Assembly (NCBI GenBank): GCA_030652755.1
Contig: JAUSPV010000149.1
Span: forward strand, 1 to 54,310
From: Caulobacter sp.
GTDB taxonomy: Bacteria; Pseudomonadota; Alphaproteobacteria; Caulobacterales; Caulobacteraceae
DNA: 54,310 bases
Reading direction: 5' to 3'
Notes under the pieces: generated by a model
The model's database searches: none
The model's input: only the letters and a program-made list of their open reading frames with translations
Told to the model about the DNA's origin: nothing
Part shown: in pieces, positions 26,667 to 34,499 of the stretch
How the letters are laid out: the number at the start of each line of letters is the position of its first letter
Position numbering within the stretch: position 1 is the stretch's first letter
Made by a program: the position numbers and the translations under genes

Positions 26667-28057
26667 AGGCTCCTGGAATGACGACCGGCGTCCGGGTCGA
26701 GGTAGGCGTCGAAGACCGCCGCCATGGAGCGGACCAGCGGGCGGCCGGCTTCGGTCACCACCAGTTTCGCGCCCTCCACTGTCAACAGGCCATCCTGAAC
26801 GAACGGCGCGAGGTGGGCGAACGCGCCGGTCAGGTCCGGACCAGCACCGATAATGTGGGAATGGCTGGCGCGGATCGCGTCGATGTCGACCGCGAGATCA
26901 CACATCAGACTCTCGATGATGTCACCGCGGAAGCGGTCCTCGTCGGTCAGGGCGACACCGCGCGCCGCCGGCAGATGTCCGCGCAGAATCTCGTCCCGCC
27001 AGTTGCGCTCCAGCCCGTGGTTCTGGACGAAGCCCTGCGGCAGGCGGCTGATGGATGAAGAGCCAACGCCGATCAGCACGGCGTTGGCGTCCGTCGTGTA
27101 GCCTTGGAAGTTGCGATGCAGGCGCTGTTCGGCCAACGCACGCGCCAGTTCGTCGTCGGGCAGGGCGTAGTGGTCGAGGCCAATGCGGACATAGCCCTCC
27201 CGCGCCAGCCGTTCAGCCGCCGCTTCGCTCTGGTCCAGCCGCTCGGAGGGACCCGGAAGCTCGGAGTCCTTGATGAGCTGCTGATTGGTCTTCATCCACG
27301 GCACATGAGCGTAACCGAAAAACGCCAGCCGTTCGGGCTTGAGCGTCAGCACGGCGTCCAGCGTATTGTTCACGTCCGCGACGGTCTGGCGCGGCAGGCC
27401 GTACATCAGGTCGAGATTGACCGACAGGACGCCGGCCTCGCGTAGCCAGCCGACTGCCCGTTCAATGACTTCGAACGGTTCGATCCGGTTGACCGCCGCC
27501 TGGACGCGCGGCGACAGGTCCTGAACACCGACGCTGGCGCGGCTCAGGCCGTGGAAGGCTGCCGCCTGGACCCAGTCGCGGGTCAGCACCGCCGGGTCGA
27601 GCTCGGCCGCCACCATCGCGCCGGGCGACACCCTGAAGACGTGCCGGATCGCCTGGAAGAGACGACCCAGGTCTTCCCGGGACAGCATGTTGGGCGTGCC
27701 GCCGCCCAGATGGATGTCACGCGTGCGAAGGCGACCCGGCAACGCCGCTTCGACCAGCGCCAGTTCGTCGATCAGCCGATCAACATACTCGGCCACCGGC
27801 TCGGTCCGCGTGGTCGCCCGGGTGTTGCAGCCGCAGTACCAGCAGAGCCGGGCGCAGAACGGGATATGCAGATAGAGTGAGACGGCCTGGTCAGGCGACA
27901 GATCGGCCAGCCATCCGGCATGCGTCGCGGCGTCCACCGCGCCGCTGAACTGAACCGCCGTGGGATAGCTTGTGTAACGCGGCGCCCGTCCGTCATAGCG
28001 GGCGATCAGCTCGTCCCGGGAGGGACGGTTAGGTGTCTTGGGCAGGGGGCTGGGCAT
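26663..28057 (-). CDS. hemN: oxygen-independent coproporphyrinogen III oxidase
   Basis: A 464-residue radical-SAM enzyme. HIPFCARLCWYCGCNT contains the CxxxCxxC cluster motif, the GGGTPN motif appears as LGGGTPNML, and LDHYALPDDEL is typical of HemN. It converts coproporphyrinogen III to protoporphyrinogen IX without oxygen, keeping haem synthesis going when oxygen is low. ATG at 28057 (MPSPLPKTPN) is preferred over the ORF start at 28255. Two FixK-type boxes lie upstream. Confidence 0.94.
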   Translation of the reverse strand: MPSPLPKTPNRPSRDELIARYDGRAPRYTSYPTAVQFSGAVDAATHAGWLADLSPDQAVSLYLHIPFCARLCWYCGCNTRATTRTEPVAEYVDRLIDELALVEAALPGRLRTRDIHLGGGTPNMLSREDLGRLFQAIRHVFRVSPGAMVAAELDPAVLTRDWVQAAAFHGLSRASVGVQDLSPRVQAAVNRIEPFEVIERAVGWLREAGVLSVNLDLMYGLPRQTVADVNNTLDAVLTLKPERLAFFGYAHVPWMKTNQQLIKDSELPGPSERLDQSEAAAERLAREGYVRIGLDHYALPDDELARALAEQRLHRNFQGYTTDANAVLIGVGSSSISRLPQGFVQNHGLERNWRDEILRGHLPAARGVALTDEDRFRGDIIESLMCDLAVDIDAIRASHSHIIGAGPDLTGAFAHLAPFVQDGLLTVEGAKLVVTEAGRPLVRSMAAVFDAYLDPDAGRHSRSL

Positions 28058-28141
28058 GACTGTCCGGAACCTGATGAAAGCGCGAGCCGGCGGCGACATC
28101 GCGCCATTCAAGCCTGCTAGCGCACCGGTGAGGCCGCTTCC

Positions 28142-28155
28142 TTGATGCGGATCAA
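28142..28155. promoter_or_regulatory. FixK/Fnr box A (hemN / diiron gene)
   Basis: ttgatgcggatcaa matches the FixK/Fnr pattern TTGAT-N4-ATCAA. Its centre is 91 bp upstream of the hemN start and 204 bp before the diiron gene. Box B lies 31 bp away, about three helical turns. Confidence 0.85.
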
Positions 28156-28172
28156 ATCCGCCGGCCGCAGTC

Positions 28173-28186
28173 TTGATCCAGGTCAA
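28173..28186. promoter_or_regulatory. FixK/Fnr box B (hemN / diiron gene)
   Basis: ttgatccaggtcaa differs from the palindrome only by G for A in the right half. It faces both the hemN and the diiron-protein promoters; which it serves is not decidable from sequence. Confidence 0.8.
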
Positions 28187-28352
28187 TGATCCCGCTCCGG
28201 GCTCCGCGCTCCACTGAACGGAAGGCAGACCGGCGCCAACGCCGCCAGCCTTCAACCTCCGCGATTCCCGAACCCGGCTTTTTCAACGGATTTCGGATCG
28301 CCCAAAAAATGACGCCCCCGTCACCTTTGTCGGGGAATGGAAGGAACGTCCG

Positions 28353-29462
28353 ATGCTGAACGTCCATCTGGTCGACCACCCGCCGCGCGAGGTGCAGGTC
28401 TTCGACAACGAGCTGACCGACAAGCTCACCCCCGCCGACGTGGAGGTCATTCGCGAGATCTTCAGGACGCCGCTGACCGGCTCCTACAACTGGGACTATC
28501 GGGACGCCAACGCCCGGATCCGCAAGCTCTACGAACTGGGCAAGCGCTTCAACTGGGATGCCCAGATGGACGTCGACTGGGATGTCCCGTTCCCGAAGAC
28601 CGAGATGCCGAACGACCCGACGCAGAACGCCTTCGCCGGTCACCCGAAGTACGAGGCGCTCACCGAACAACAGAAGCTCGACTTCGCCTGGCGCAGCCAC
28701 GCCCAGACGCTGTCGCAGTTCCTGCACGGCGAGCAGGGCGCCATGCTGGTCGCCAGCCAGCTGGTCAGCTGCGCGCCGACCTACGACGCCAAGCTCTACG
28801 CCTCGTCGCAGACCTTTGACGAAGCCCGGCACGTGGAGGTCTTCCACAAGTACCTCTCCGAACGCTGCAAGATCGTCTATCCGATCAATCCCAACCTGAA
28901 GCTGCTCCTGGACAAGGTGCTCACCGACGAGCGCTGGGATCTGAAGTTCATCGGCATGCAGGTGCTGATCGAGGGCCTCGCCCTGGCGGCGTTCCAGGCG
29001 ATGACCCAGAGCACCCGCGATCCCTTGCTGAAGCAGATCCTGGAGCTGGTGCAGCGCGACGAGGGCCGGCACGTGGCGTTCGGCGTGAACTACCTCGAGG
29101 ACTGGATCCGCGCCCTGCCGGAACATGAGATCGAGGAGCGCGCCCAGTTCGCCTACGAGGCCTGCGTGATCATGCGCGAGCGGCTGTTCAGCGTCGACGT
29201 GCCCCAGGAGTACGGCTTCACGCTCGAGGAAGCCCGCGAGATCAACCACAAGGCCCAGGCCGGCGGCGCGTTCCGCGACTTCCTGTTCGCCCGCATGATC
29301 CCCAACCTCAAACGGATCGGCCTCCTGACCGAAACGGTCCGTCCCAAGTTCGAGGCGCTCGGCGTCCTGCGGTTCGAGGATGAGGTTCACGACGGCCTGA
29401 TCGACTGGGCGACGCTGGAGCGCCCCCTGCCCGTCACGCCGCGCGCCATGGCCGCCGAGTAG
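28353..29462 (+). CDS. ferritin-like diiron protein (ribonucleotide-reductase-beta-like)
   Basis: A 369-residue four-helix-bundle protein. Probable iron ligands are E127 (HGEQGAM), E157 and H160 (DEARHVEVF), E207 (IEGLA) and E237 and H240 (DEGRHVAFG): two ExxH motifs, as in the R2/ferritin-like superfamily. Automated annotation would probably call it ribonucleotide-reductase beta chain, but no alpha chain is adjacent and the spacing differs from classical NrdB. A diiron oxygenase or oxidase is equally plausible. ATG at 28353 follows ggaagga. FixK boxes in its upstream region and a strong terminator after it suggest a low-oxygen-induced single gene. Confidence 0.88.
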   Translation: MLNVHLVDHPPREVQVFDNELTDKLTPADVEVIREIFRTPLTGSYNWDYRDANARIRKLYELGKRFNWDAQMDVDWDVPFPKTEMPNDPTQNAFAGHPKYEALTEQQKLDFAWRSHAQTLSQFLHGEQGAMLVASQLVSCAPTYDAKLYASSQTFDEARHVEVFHKYLSERCKIVYPINPNLKLLLDKVLTDERWDLKFIGMQVLIEGLALAAFQAMTQSTRDPLLKQILELVQRDEGRHVAFGVNYLEDWIRALPEHEIEERAQFAYEACVIMRERLFSVDVPQEYGFTLEEAREINHKAQAGGAFRDFLFARMIPNLKRIGLLTETVRPKFEALGVLRFEDEVHDGLIDWATLERPLPVTPRAMAAE

Positions 29463-29487
29463 CCAGTTTCTCCACCAACTCCGGCCT

Positions 29488-29519
29488 GCCCCGGTCAGTT
29501 CGCTGACCGGGGCTTTTTT
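29488..29519 (+). terminator. intrinsic terminator of the diiron gene
   Basis: Perfect 11-bp stem gccccggtcag with a ttcg tetraloop and six Ts. It sits 26 bp after the stop codon. Confidence 0.95.
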
Positions 29520-29553
29520 GTAGGCGAAGGAATCACAACGCTCCGGTCGAGGA

Positions 29554-29567
29554 TTGATCCAGGTCAG
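29554..29567. promoter_or_regulatory. FixK/Fnr-type box upstream of ompW
   Basis: ttgatccaggtcag: left half perfect, right half degenerate (gTCAg). Centre 83 bp before the ompW start codon. Confidence 0.6.
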
Positions 29568-29643
29568 CGCAACAGGGCGGAAGTTGCGCGAGAAGACACC
29601 GTGAGGCGGAGATCAACCGCCGGGACTTCTAGGGGATAGAATT

Positions 29644-30291
29644 ATGAAGACGCTGTTTGCCGCGGCCGCCGCCGTGGCCCTGATCGCCGGCGCGGGCGCC
29701 GCGTCAGCCCAGGACTTCCAGCCCAAGGAAAAGGGGACCTGGATGGTCAACGTCCGGGCCACGTCGGTCGCTCCCGACGAATCCGCGGCGATTGAAACCG
29801 CCGCCGGCGCCGCCACCGGCCTGAGCGCGGCCGTCAGCAATGACACCATCCCGAGCCTGGGCATCGTTTACTTCATCACCGACAAGCTGGCGATCGACGT
29901 GACGCTGGGCACCTCGAAGCACGAGATCGACGCCGTTGGCGCCGGGCCGGCGGTGCGCGTGCACGAAACCTGGCTCCTGCCCCCGGTCGTGGCCCTGCAG
30001 TATCACCCGCTGCCCGCCGCGCGGGTCAGCCCCTACGTCGGCGCCGGCGTCAACTACATGCTGTTCTATAACGGCAGCGACAAGAACGGCTTCAACGTCG
30101 ATCTCGACAACGGTTTCGGCCTGGCCCTCCAGGCCGGCGTCGACGTCGCGATCAAGGGCCCCTGGTCGGTGAACCTGGACGCCAAGAAAGTGTTCTTCGA
30201 CACTGACGCCGACATCAACAACGGCGCGCTGAAGAGCGACGTCCAGCTCGACCCCTGGGTCATCTCGCTCGGCCTGGGCCGCAAGTTCTAG
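29644..30291 (+). CDS. ompW: OmpW-family outer-membrane protein
   Basis: A 215-residue protein with a signal peptide (residues 1-23, cleaved near ASAQD). MVNVRATSVAPDE, IPSLGIVYFITDKLAIDVTLGTSKHEI, and RVSPYVGAGVNYMLFYNG are the OmpW repeats of beta strands. The C-terminal phenylalanine (ISLGLGRKF) is the barrel insertion signal. It forms a small eight-stranded pore in the outer membrane that favours hydrophobic or small solutes. A FixK-type box precedes it, which fits the oxygen-responsive control seen for OmpW elsewhere. Confidence 0.9.
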   Translation: MKTLFAAAAAVALIAGAGAASAQDFQPKEKGTWMVNVRATSVAPDESAAIETAAGAATGLSAAVSNDTIPSLGIVYFITDKLAIDVTLGTSKHEIDAVGAGPAVRVHETWLLPPVVALQYHPLPAARVSPYVGAGVNYMLFYNGSDKNGFNVDLDNGFGLALQAGVDVAIKGPWSVNLDAKKVFFDTDADINNGALKSDVQLDPWVISLGLGRKF

Positions 30292-30295
30292 GTCG

Positions 30296-31036
30296 TCAGC
30301 CCGCAGCCTCGGCCTCGAGGCCGGCCAGCTGAAGGAGTTCAGAGGGCCGCTCGATGCTGAGGCTGTGCATCGTCAGCAGCCGGATCACGCCCCGTGTCTT
30401 CAGCCGGGTCGTGTTCCGGCTGACCGTTTCGGTCGTGAGGCCAAGGTAGTCGGCGATCTCGGCGCGCGTCATGGGCAGGGGCACCAAGCGCCCGTCCCCG
30501 CCCGCGCGCCGGGCCCGCTCTGAAAGGCCGACGAGGAACGAGGCCAGCCGTTCCATGGCTGTCTTGCGACCCAGCAGCAGCATCTGGTCATGCGCCGCCT
30601 TCAGTTCGTGGGCGGCCCGATCGAGCAGCGCGTGCTCGAGCTCCGGCATCTCCCGTAGAATCTTCCGGTAGTCGACCTTGCGAAAGCGGCAGGCCGACCC
30701 CGGTCCGAGCGCCTCGGCCGAGAAGGCATAGCGATCGCCCGTGGCCAGGCCCAGGAAATCGCCGGGCGACAGGAAACCCACGATCTGGCGGCGACCATCC
30801 GACAGCAGTTTGTGGACCCGCACGTCGCCCGCCGTGATGTTGAACAGGTGCGTCGCCGGATCGCCTTCCCGCACCAGGACTTCGCCGGCCCGGAACGCGA
30901 TATGGTCGGCGGCCGCGTTCAGCCGGCGCAGGCCTTCCTGTTCAAGCACGCCGCAGACGCTGAGGCGCCGCGCCGAGCAGCCGCCGCAGACCTCGGCGCC
31001 GCCGGCGCCGGCGCAGACCGTCGTGGTCCCGATCAT
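30296..31036 (-). CDS. Fnr-type (FnrL/Anr-like) oxygen-responsive regulator
   Basis: A 246-residue Crp/Fnr-family protein. Cysteines 17, 20 and 28 (CGGCSARRLSVC) plus C116 form the expected CxxCx7C + C set for an oxygen-labile [4Fe-4S] cluster. The HTH is EIADYLGLTTETVSRNTTRL with the E--SR reading head. It should bind TTGAT-N4-ATCAA boxes without oxygen. A near-perfect box lies 30 bp upstream of its start, which suggests self-control. Its stop faces that of ompW at only 4 bp. Confidence 0.93.
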   Translation of the reverse strand: MIGTTTVCAGAGGAEVCGGCSARRLSVCGVLEQEGLRRLNAAADHIAFRAGEVLVREGDPATHLFNITAGDVRVHKLLSDGRRQIVGFLSPGDFLGLATGDRYAFSAEALGPGSACRFRKVDYRKILREMPELEHALLDRAAHELKAAHDQMLLLGRKTAMERLASFLVGLSERARRAGGDGRLVPLPMTRAEIADYLGLTTETVSRNTTRLKTRGVIRLLTMHSLSIERPSELLQLAGLEAEAAG

Positions 31037-31065
31037 AGCGCTGTGCTCCAGGTGGTCGGTCGCTG

Positions 31066-31079
31066 TTGATGCAGGTCAA
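31066..31079. promoter_or_regulatory. FixK/Fnr box shared by fnr and a hypothetical gene
   Basis: ttgatgcaggtcaa, one base from a palindrome. Centre 36.5 bp upstream of the fnr start and about 42 bp upstream of the gene starting at 31115. Its closeness to both starts would allow repression as well as activation. Confidence 0.8.
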
Positions 31080-31114
31080 CGATTCGGCGGCGGCGACCTG
31101 CGAGCCTTCCCGTC

Positions 31115-31564
31115 ATGAAGCCCTCGCCCGCCACGATCTCCGTCGCCCGGCTGACATCGGCCGATATCGATGAAGCCTTCTGCCTCGCGCGGCTGGCGTT
31201 CAGCGACCTGACGCCTGGCCGCTGGCGGCGGACGGCACGGCGCTGGACTGCCAGCGCGCACTCCACCTCCGGAGCCCTGCTGGCCCGGGATGGCGCGGGC
31301 CGTCTGGTCGGCATCGCGCCGTTCGTTGTTCGCACCGATCTTTGCCAGGGCAAGACGTTGTGGGTCGAAAGGGTCGCGGCGTTCGCGCTAATCGATTCGG
31401 AGCCCGTGGTGATCGCGCTCACCGACAGCCTGCGGGCCACCGCCCGCGCGCTCGACTGCCAACGGCTGAAGGTCGAGACGGGGGCCGCCGACGACGCATT
31501 GCGCCGCGCGCTGACCCACACGCCCGACAGCGTCCGCTCGACGCTGATCCAGTCCACGGTCTAG
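31115..31564 (+). CDS. uncharacterised protein in the low-oxygen island (GNAT-like?)
   Basis: A 149-residue soluble protein starting MKPSPATISVARLTSADIDE. The opening and the central strand ALLARDGAGRLVGIAPFVVR loosely recall an N-acetyltransferase fold, but the acetyl-CoA motif is not clear. ATG at 31115 lies 36 bp after the FixK box. Its stop overlaps the stop of the minus-strand small membrane gene (ctag). Function unknown; co-regulation with fnr and cbb3 is inferred from the box. Confidence 0.6.
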   Translation: MKPSPATISVARLTSADIDEAFCLARLAFSDLTPGRWRRTARRWTASAHSTSGALLARDGAGRLVGIAPFVVRTDLCQGKTLWVERVAAFALIDSEPVVIALTDSLRATARALDCQRLKVETGAADDALRRALTHTPDSVRSTLIQSTV

Positions 31565-31806
31565 CCGCGCCTCAGGTCGCGCATCAGCAACACCCCGCCC
31601 GCGAAGCTGATCAGCGTCAGCACGGCGGCCGGCAGGCACAGCGGGCAATGTCCCAACAGGCCCTGAGCCTCGCTGCACAGCGGGCCGTAGGCCAGCTTCG
31701 GCAGCTCCTGCCACAGGACCGCCAGCCACAGCGCCGCGGCGCCGGCGCCGCTATGCAGCGTGATCGCTTCCAGGGGCCGGCGGTCGGTCAGGGCGCGGAT
31801 ATGCAT
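31561..31806 (-). CDS. small membrane protein with GHCPLC motif
   Basis: An 81-residue protein with two hydrophobic segments (about 20-38 and 55-75). Between them lies [18 protein letters not shown], a CxxC in a short loop. The ATG at 31806 ([10 protein letters not shown]) sits 54 bp from the FixK box shared with ccoN and fires away from it, so it is probably induced with the oxidase. The CxxC could bind a metal or act in thiol chemistry; neither can be told from sequence. Not a recognised Cco maturation factor. Confidence 0.6.
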   Translation of the reverse strand: MHIRALTDRRPLEAITLHSGAGAAALWLAVLWQELPKLAYGPLCSEAQGLLGHCPLCLPAAVLTLISFAGGVLLMRDLRRG

Positions 31807-31859
31807 GGTCTCTCTCCGAGGTGTCGGGGCGACCATCCCGCGCCTGCGAAGAGGCGGCC

Positions 31860-31873
31860 TTGATACAGATCAA
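31860..31873. promoter_or_regulatory. FixK/Fnr box upstream of ccoN
   Basis: ttgatacagatcaa, a canonical TTGAT-N4-ATCAA site with perfect half-sites. Centre 70 bp before the ccoN ATG and 60 bp before the divergent small gene, typical of FixK activation positions. Confidence 0.9.
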
Positions 31874-31907
31874 GGCGACGCACCTCGCCCGTCGATAGCT
31901 GGGGCCC

Positions 31908-31940
31908 ATGAACGCCACGGGGGCTTGGATGGGCCAATGA
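31908..31940 (+). other. leader ORF overlapping ccoN start
   Basis: A ten-codon reading frame [10 protein letters not shown], whose stop TGA (31938-31940) overlaps the ccoN ATG (31937-31939) as ATGA. Such overlap is the signature of translational coupling, so this may be a leader peptide that sets the rate of CcoN synthesis. Its own ribosome binding site is weak, so translation is unproven. Confidence 0.4.
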
Positions 31941-33580
31941 GCCAGCTTGTAAAACCAAACGTCGGAACGCCGGGCGCGCCGGCGCTACTGATAGCCACCG
32001 TCATCGGCGGCCTTGTCTTCTTCTTCGCCGCCATGTTCAGCGAAGATCCGCTGTACCAGTTCCAGGCGTGGATCTTCGTCGCCGCCGCCGTGATGGCGAG
32101 CTTCGCGCTGACTGCCGGCCTCAGCGGCGGGCTCTTCAGCAACGACACTGACAAGTACATGGACGGCGTCGTCCGGGCCGGCGTGATCGCCACGATGTTC
32201 TGGGGCGCCGTCGGCATGCTGGTCGGCGTCGTCATCGCCGCCCAGCTGTCCTGGCCTGACCTGCTCTACTTTCCCGAGGCCGGCTGGCTGAACTTCGGCC
32301 GGCTGCGTCCGCTGCACACCTCCGGCGTGGTCTTCGCCTTCGGCGGCAACGCGCTGATCTGCACGTCCTTCTATGTCGTGCAGCGCACCTGCCGGGCGCG
32401 GCTGTTCGGCGGCGTGCTGTCGTGGTTCGTCTTCTGGGGGTACCAGCTGTTCCTCGTCCTGGCGGCCACCGGCTACCTCGCCGGCATCACCCAGTCGCGG
32501 GAATACGCCGAGCCGGAATGGCTGGTGGACCTGTGGCTGACGATCGTCTGGGTCGCCTACCTGCTGGTCTTCCTCGGCACGATCTGGAAGCGCAAGGAAC
32601 CCCACATCTACGTGGCCAACTGGTTCTACCTGGCCTTCATCGTCACGGTCGCGCTGCTGCACGTGGTCAACAATCTGGCCCTGCCGATCAACCTGCTGCA
32701 TCACCGCAGCTACTCGCTGTTCTCCGGCGTCCAGGATGCTCTGACCCAGTGGTGGTACGGCCACAACGCCGTCGGCTTCTTCCTGACCGCCGGCTTCCTG
32801 GGGATGATGTACTACTTCGTGCCCAAGCGGGTTGAGCGGCCGGTCTACAGCTACCGCCTGTCGATCGTGCACTTCTGGTCGCTGATCTTCATCTACATCT
32901 GGGCCGGCCCGCACCACCTGCACTACACGGCCCTGCCGCAGTGGGCGCAGACGCTCGGGATGACCTTCTCGATCATGCTCTGGATGCCCAGCTGGGGCGG
33001 CATGATCAACGGCCTGATGACCCTTTCGGGGGCGTGGGACAAGCTGCGCACCGACCCGGTCGTGCGGATGATGGTGGTGGCCATCGCCTTCTACGGCATG
33101 TCGACCTTCGAGGGTCCGGTGATGTCGATCCGGGCGGTCAACGCCCTCTCCCACTACACCGACTGGACCATCGGCCACGTCCACTCCGGCGCGCTCGGCT
33201 GGGTCGGGTTCATCACCTTCGGCGCCATGTACTGCCTGGTGCCCTGGCTGTGGAAGAAGGACCGCCTCTACTCCGACAAGCTGGTCGAGTGGCACTTCTG
33301 GATCGCGACCACCGGCATCGTTCTCTACATCTGCGCGATGTGGGTCTCCGGGATCATGGAAGGCCTGATGTGGCGGGAATACACCCCGCAGGGCTTCCTC
33401 GCCTGGTCGTTCATCGAGACCGTCTCGGCCAAGCACGTCGAGAACGTCATCCGCACTGTCGGCGGCGCGATGTTCCTCTCGGGCACGCTGATCATGATCT
33501 ACAATCTCTGGCGCACGGTCCGGCTGCCGTCCGTTGAAACCCGCGACGCGCTCAGCGCGCCGCTCCCGGCAGCCGCCTGA
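31937..33580 (+). CDS. ccoN: cbb3-type cytochrome c oxidase subunit I
   Basis: A 547-residue catalytic subunit with about 12 membrane helices. It carries the low-spin haem b and high-spin haem b3/CuB centre that reduces oxygen with high affinity. Visible landmarks are the haem and copper ligands in [43 protein letters not shown] and [12 protein letters not shown]. The ATG at 31937 ([10 protein letters not shown]) is better than the ORF extension, which is out of coding character. First gene of ccoNOQP-GHIS behind a perfect FixK box. Confidence 0.96.
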   Translation: MSQLVKPNVGTPGAPALLIATVIGGLVFFFAAMFSEDPLYQFQAWIFVAAAVMASFALTAGLSGGLFSNDTDKYMDGVVRAGVIATMFWGAVGMLVGVVIAAQLSWPDLLYFPEAGWLNFGRLRPLHTSGVVFAFGGNALICTSFYVVQRTCRARLFGGVLSWFVFWGYQLFLVLAATGYLAGITQSREYAEPEWLVDLWLTIVWVAYLLVFLGTIWKRKEPHIYVANWFYLAFIVTVALLHVVNNLALPINLLHHRSYSLFSGVQDALTQWWYGHNAVGFFLTAGFLGMMYYFVPKRVERPVYSYRLSIVHFWSLIFIYIWAGPHHLHYTALPQWAQTLGMTFSIMLWMPSWGGMINGLMTLSGAWDKLRTDPVVRMMVVAIAFYGMSTFEGPVMSIRAVNALSHYTDWTIGHVHSGALGWVGFITFGAMYCLVPWLWKKDRLYSDKLVEWHFWIATTGIVLYICAMWVSGIMEGLMWREYTPQGFLAWSFIETVSAKHVENVIRTVGGAMFLSGTLIMIYNLWRTVRLPSVETRDALSAPLPAAA

Positions 33581-33590
33581 GGACCGCGTC

Positions 33591-34334
33591 ATGAGCCTTT
33601 GGAAACATCACGTCAAACTCGAGAAGCACTCGCTGCTCCTGGTCATCGGCATCGTCCTGGTGGTCTCGGTCGGCGGCCTGGTCGAGATCGCCCCGCTGTT
33701 CTGGCTGAAGAGCACGATCGAGAAGGTGGAGGGCGTGCGTCCCTACACCCCGCTCGAACTCGCCGGCCGGGACATCTACATCCGCGAGGGCTGCTACACC
33801 TGCCACTCGCAGATGATCCGCCCCCTGCGGGACGAAGTCGAACGCTACGGCCACTACAGCCTCGCGGCCGAGAGCATGTACGACCACCCCTTCCAGTGGG
33901 GGTCGAAGCGGACCGGGCCTGATCTCGCCCGCGTCGGCGGCAAGTACTCGGATGGCTGGCACCGCGACCACCTGGTGGACCCGCGCTCGGTCGTCCCGGA
34001 ATCGGTGATGCCGCCCTACGCCTTCCTGGTGCAGCGCGACGCCTCGATCCGGGACATCCGCGCCAAGATGAAGACCATGACGGCGCTGGGCGTGCCCTAC
34101 ACCCAGGAGCAGCTCGACACCGCCGAGGCCGATTTCGAGGCCCAGGCCGATCCGTTCTCGATGACGGCCGGCGACCTCCGCAAGCGCTATGGCGCCAAGG
34201 TGGTCAACCGCGACTTCGACGGCGACCCCGAACGCGTGACCGAAATGGACGCCCTGATCGCCTACCTGCAGATGCTCGGCACCCTTGTCGACTTCAGCAC
34301 CTACGAAGCGGGTGATCCCGCCAACCAGCGCTAG
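33591..34334 (+). CDS. ccoO: cbb3-type oxidase subunit II
   Basis: A 247-residue membrane-anchored monohaem cytochrome c. An N-terminal transmembrane segment (residues about 12-35) is followed by C68-YT-C71-H72, the haem attachment site. [20 protein letters not shown] and the C-terminal [17 protein letters not shown] are typical. It passes electrons from CcoP to CcoN in the periplasmic part. ATG at 33591, 10 bp after the ccoN stop. Confidence 0.95.
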   Translation: MSLWKHHVKLEKHSLLLVIGIVLVVSVGGLVEIAPLFWLKSTIEKVEGVRPYTPLELAGRDIYIREGCYTCHSQMIRPLRDEVERYGHYSLAAESMYDHPFQWGSKRTGPDLARVGGKYSDGWHRDHLVDPRSVVPESVMPPYAFLVQRDASIRDIRAKMKTMTALGVPYTQEQLDTAEADFEAQADPFSMTAGDLRKRYGAKVVNRDFDGDPERVTEMDALIAYLQMLGTLVDFSTYEAGDPANQR

Positions 34335-34343
34335 GAGCCGACG

Positions 34344-34499
34344 ATGTCCTACGAAACCGTCGCGCGCATCGCGCAACAGGGCGGGCTGATCTACTTCGGC
34401 CTGATCTTCCTCCTGGGCTGCGCCTACGCCTTGTGGCCGACCAACCGTGACGCCTTCGCCAAGGCGGCGCGCCTCCCTCTCGAGGATGACGATCAATGA
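34344..34499 (+). CDS. ccoQ: cbb3-type oxidase subunit CcoQ
   Basis: A 51-residue single-pass membrane protein. The N-terminus MSYETVARIAQQGG is followed by the helix LIYFGLIFLLGCAYALWP and a charged tail ending LEDDDQ. CcoQ stabilises or protects the cbb3 complex. ATG at 34344 follows aggagccg; the stop overlaps ccoP (ATGA). Confidence 0.9.
   Translation: MSYETVARIAQQGGLIYFGLIFLLGCAYALWPTNRDAFAKAARLPLEDDDQ

Noticed and set aside
28353..29462. Naming the diiron protein NrdB outright
   Set aside because: No nrdA gene is adjacent and the ligand spacing is not diagnostic for ribonucleotide reductase; only the superfamily is supported.
31985..33592. 535-residue minus-strand frame opposite ccoN
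   Set aside because: ccoN is unmistakable; the antisense translation is a charged low-complexity sequence.
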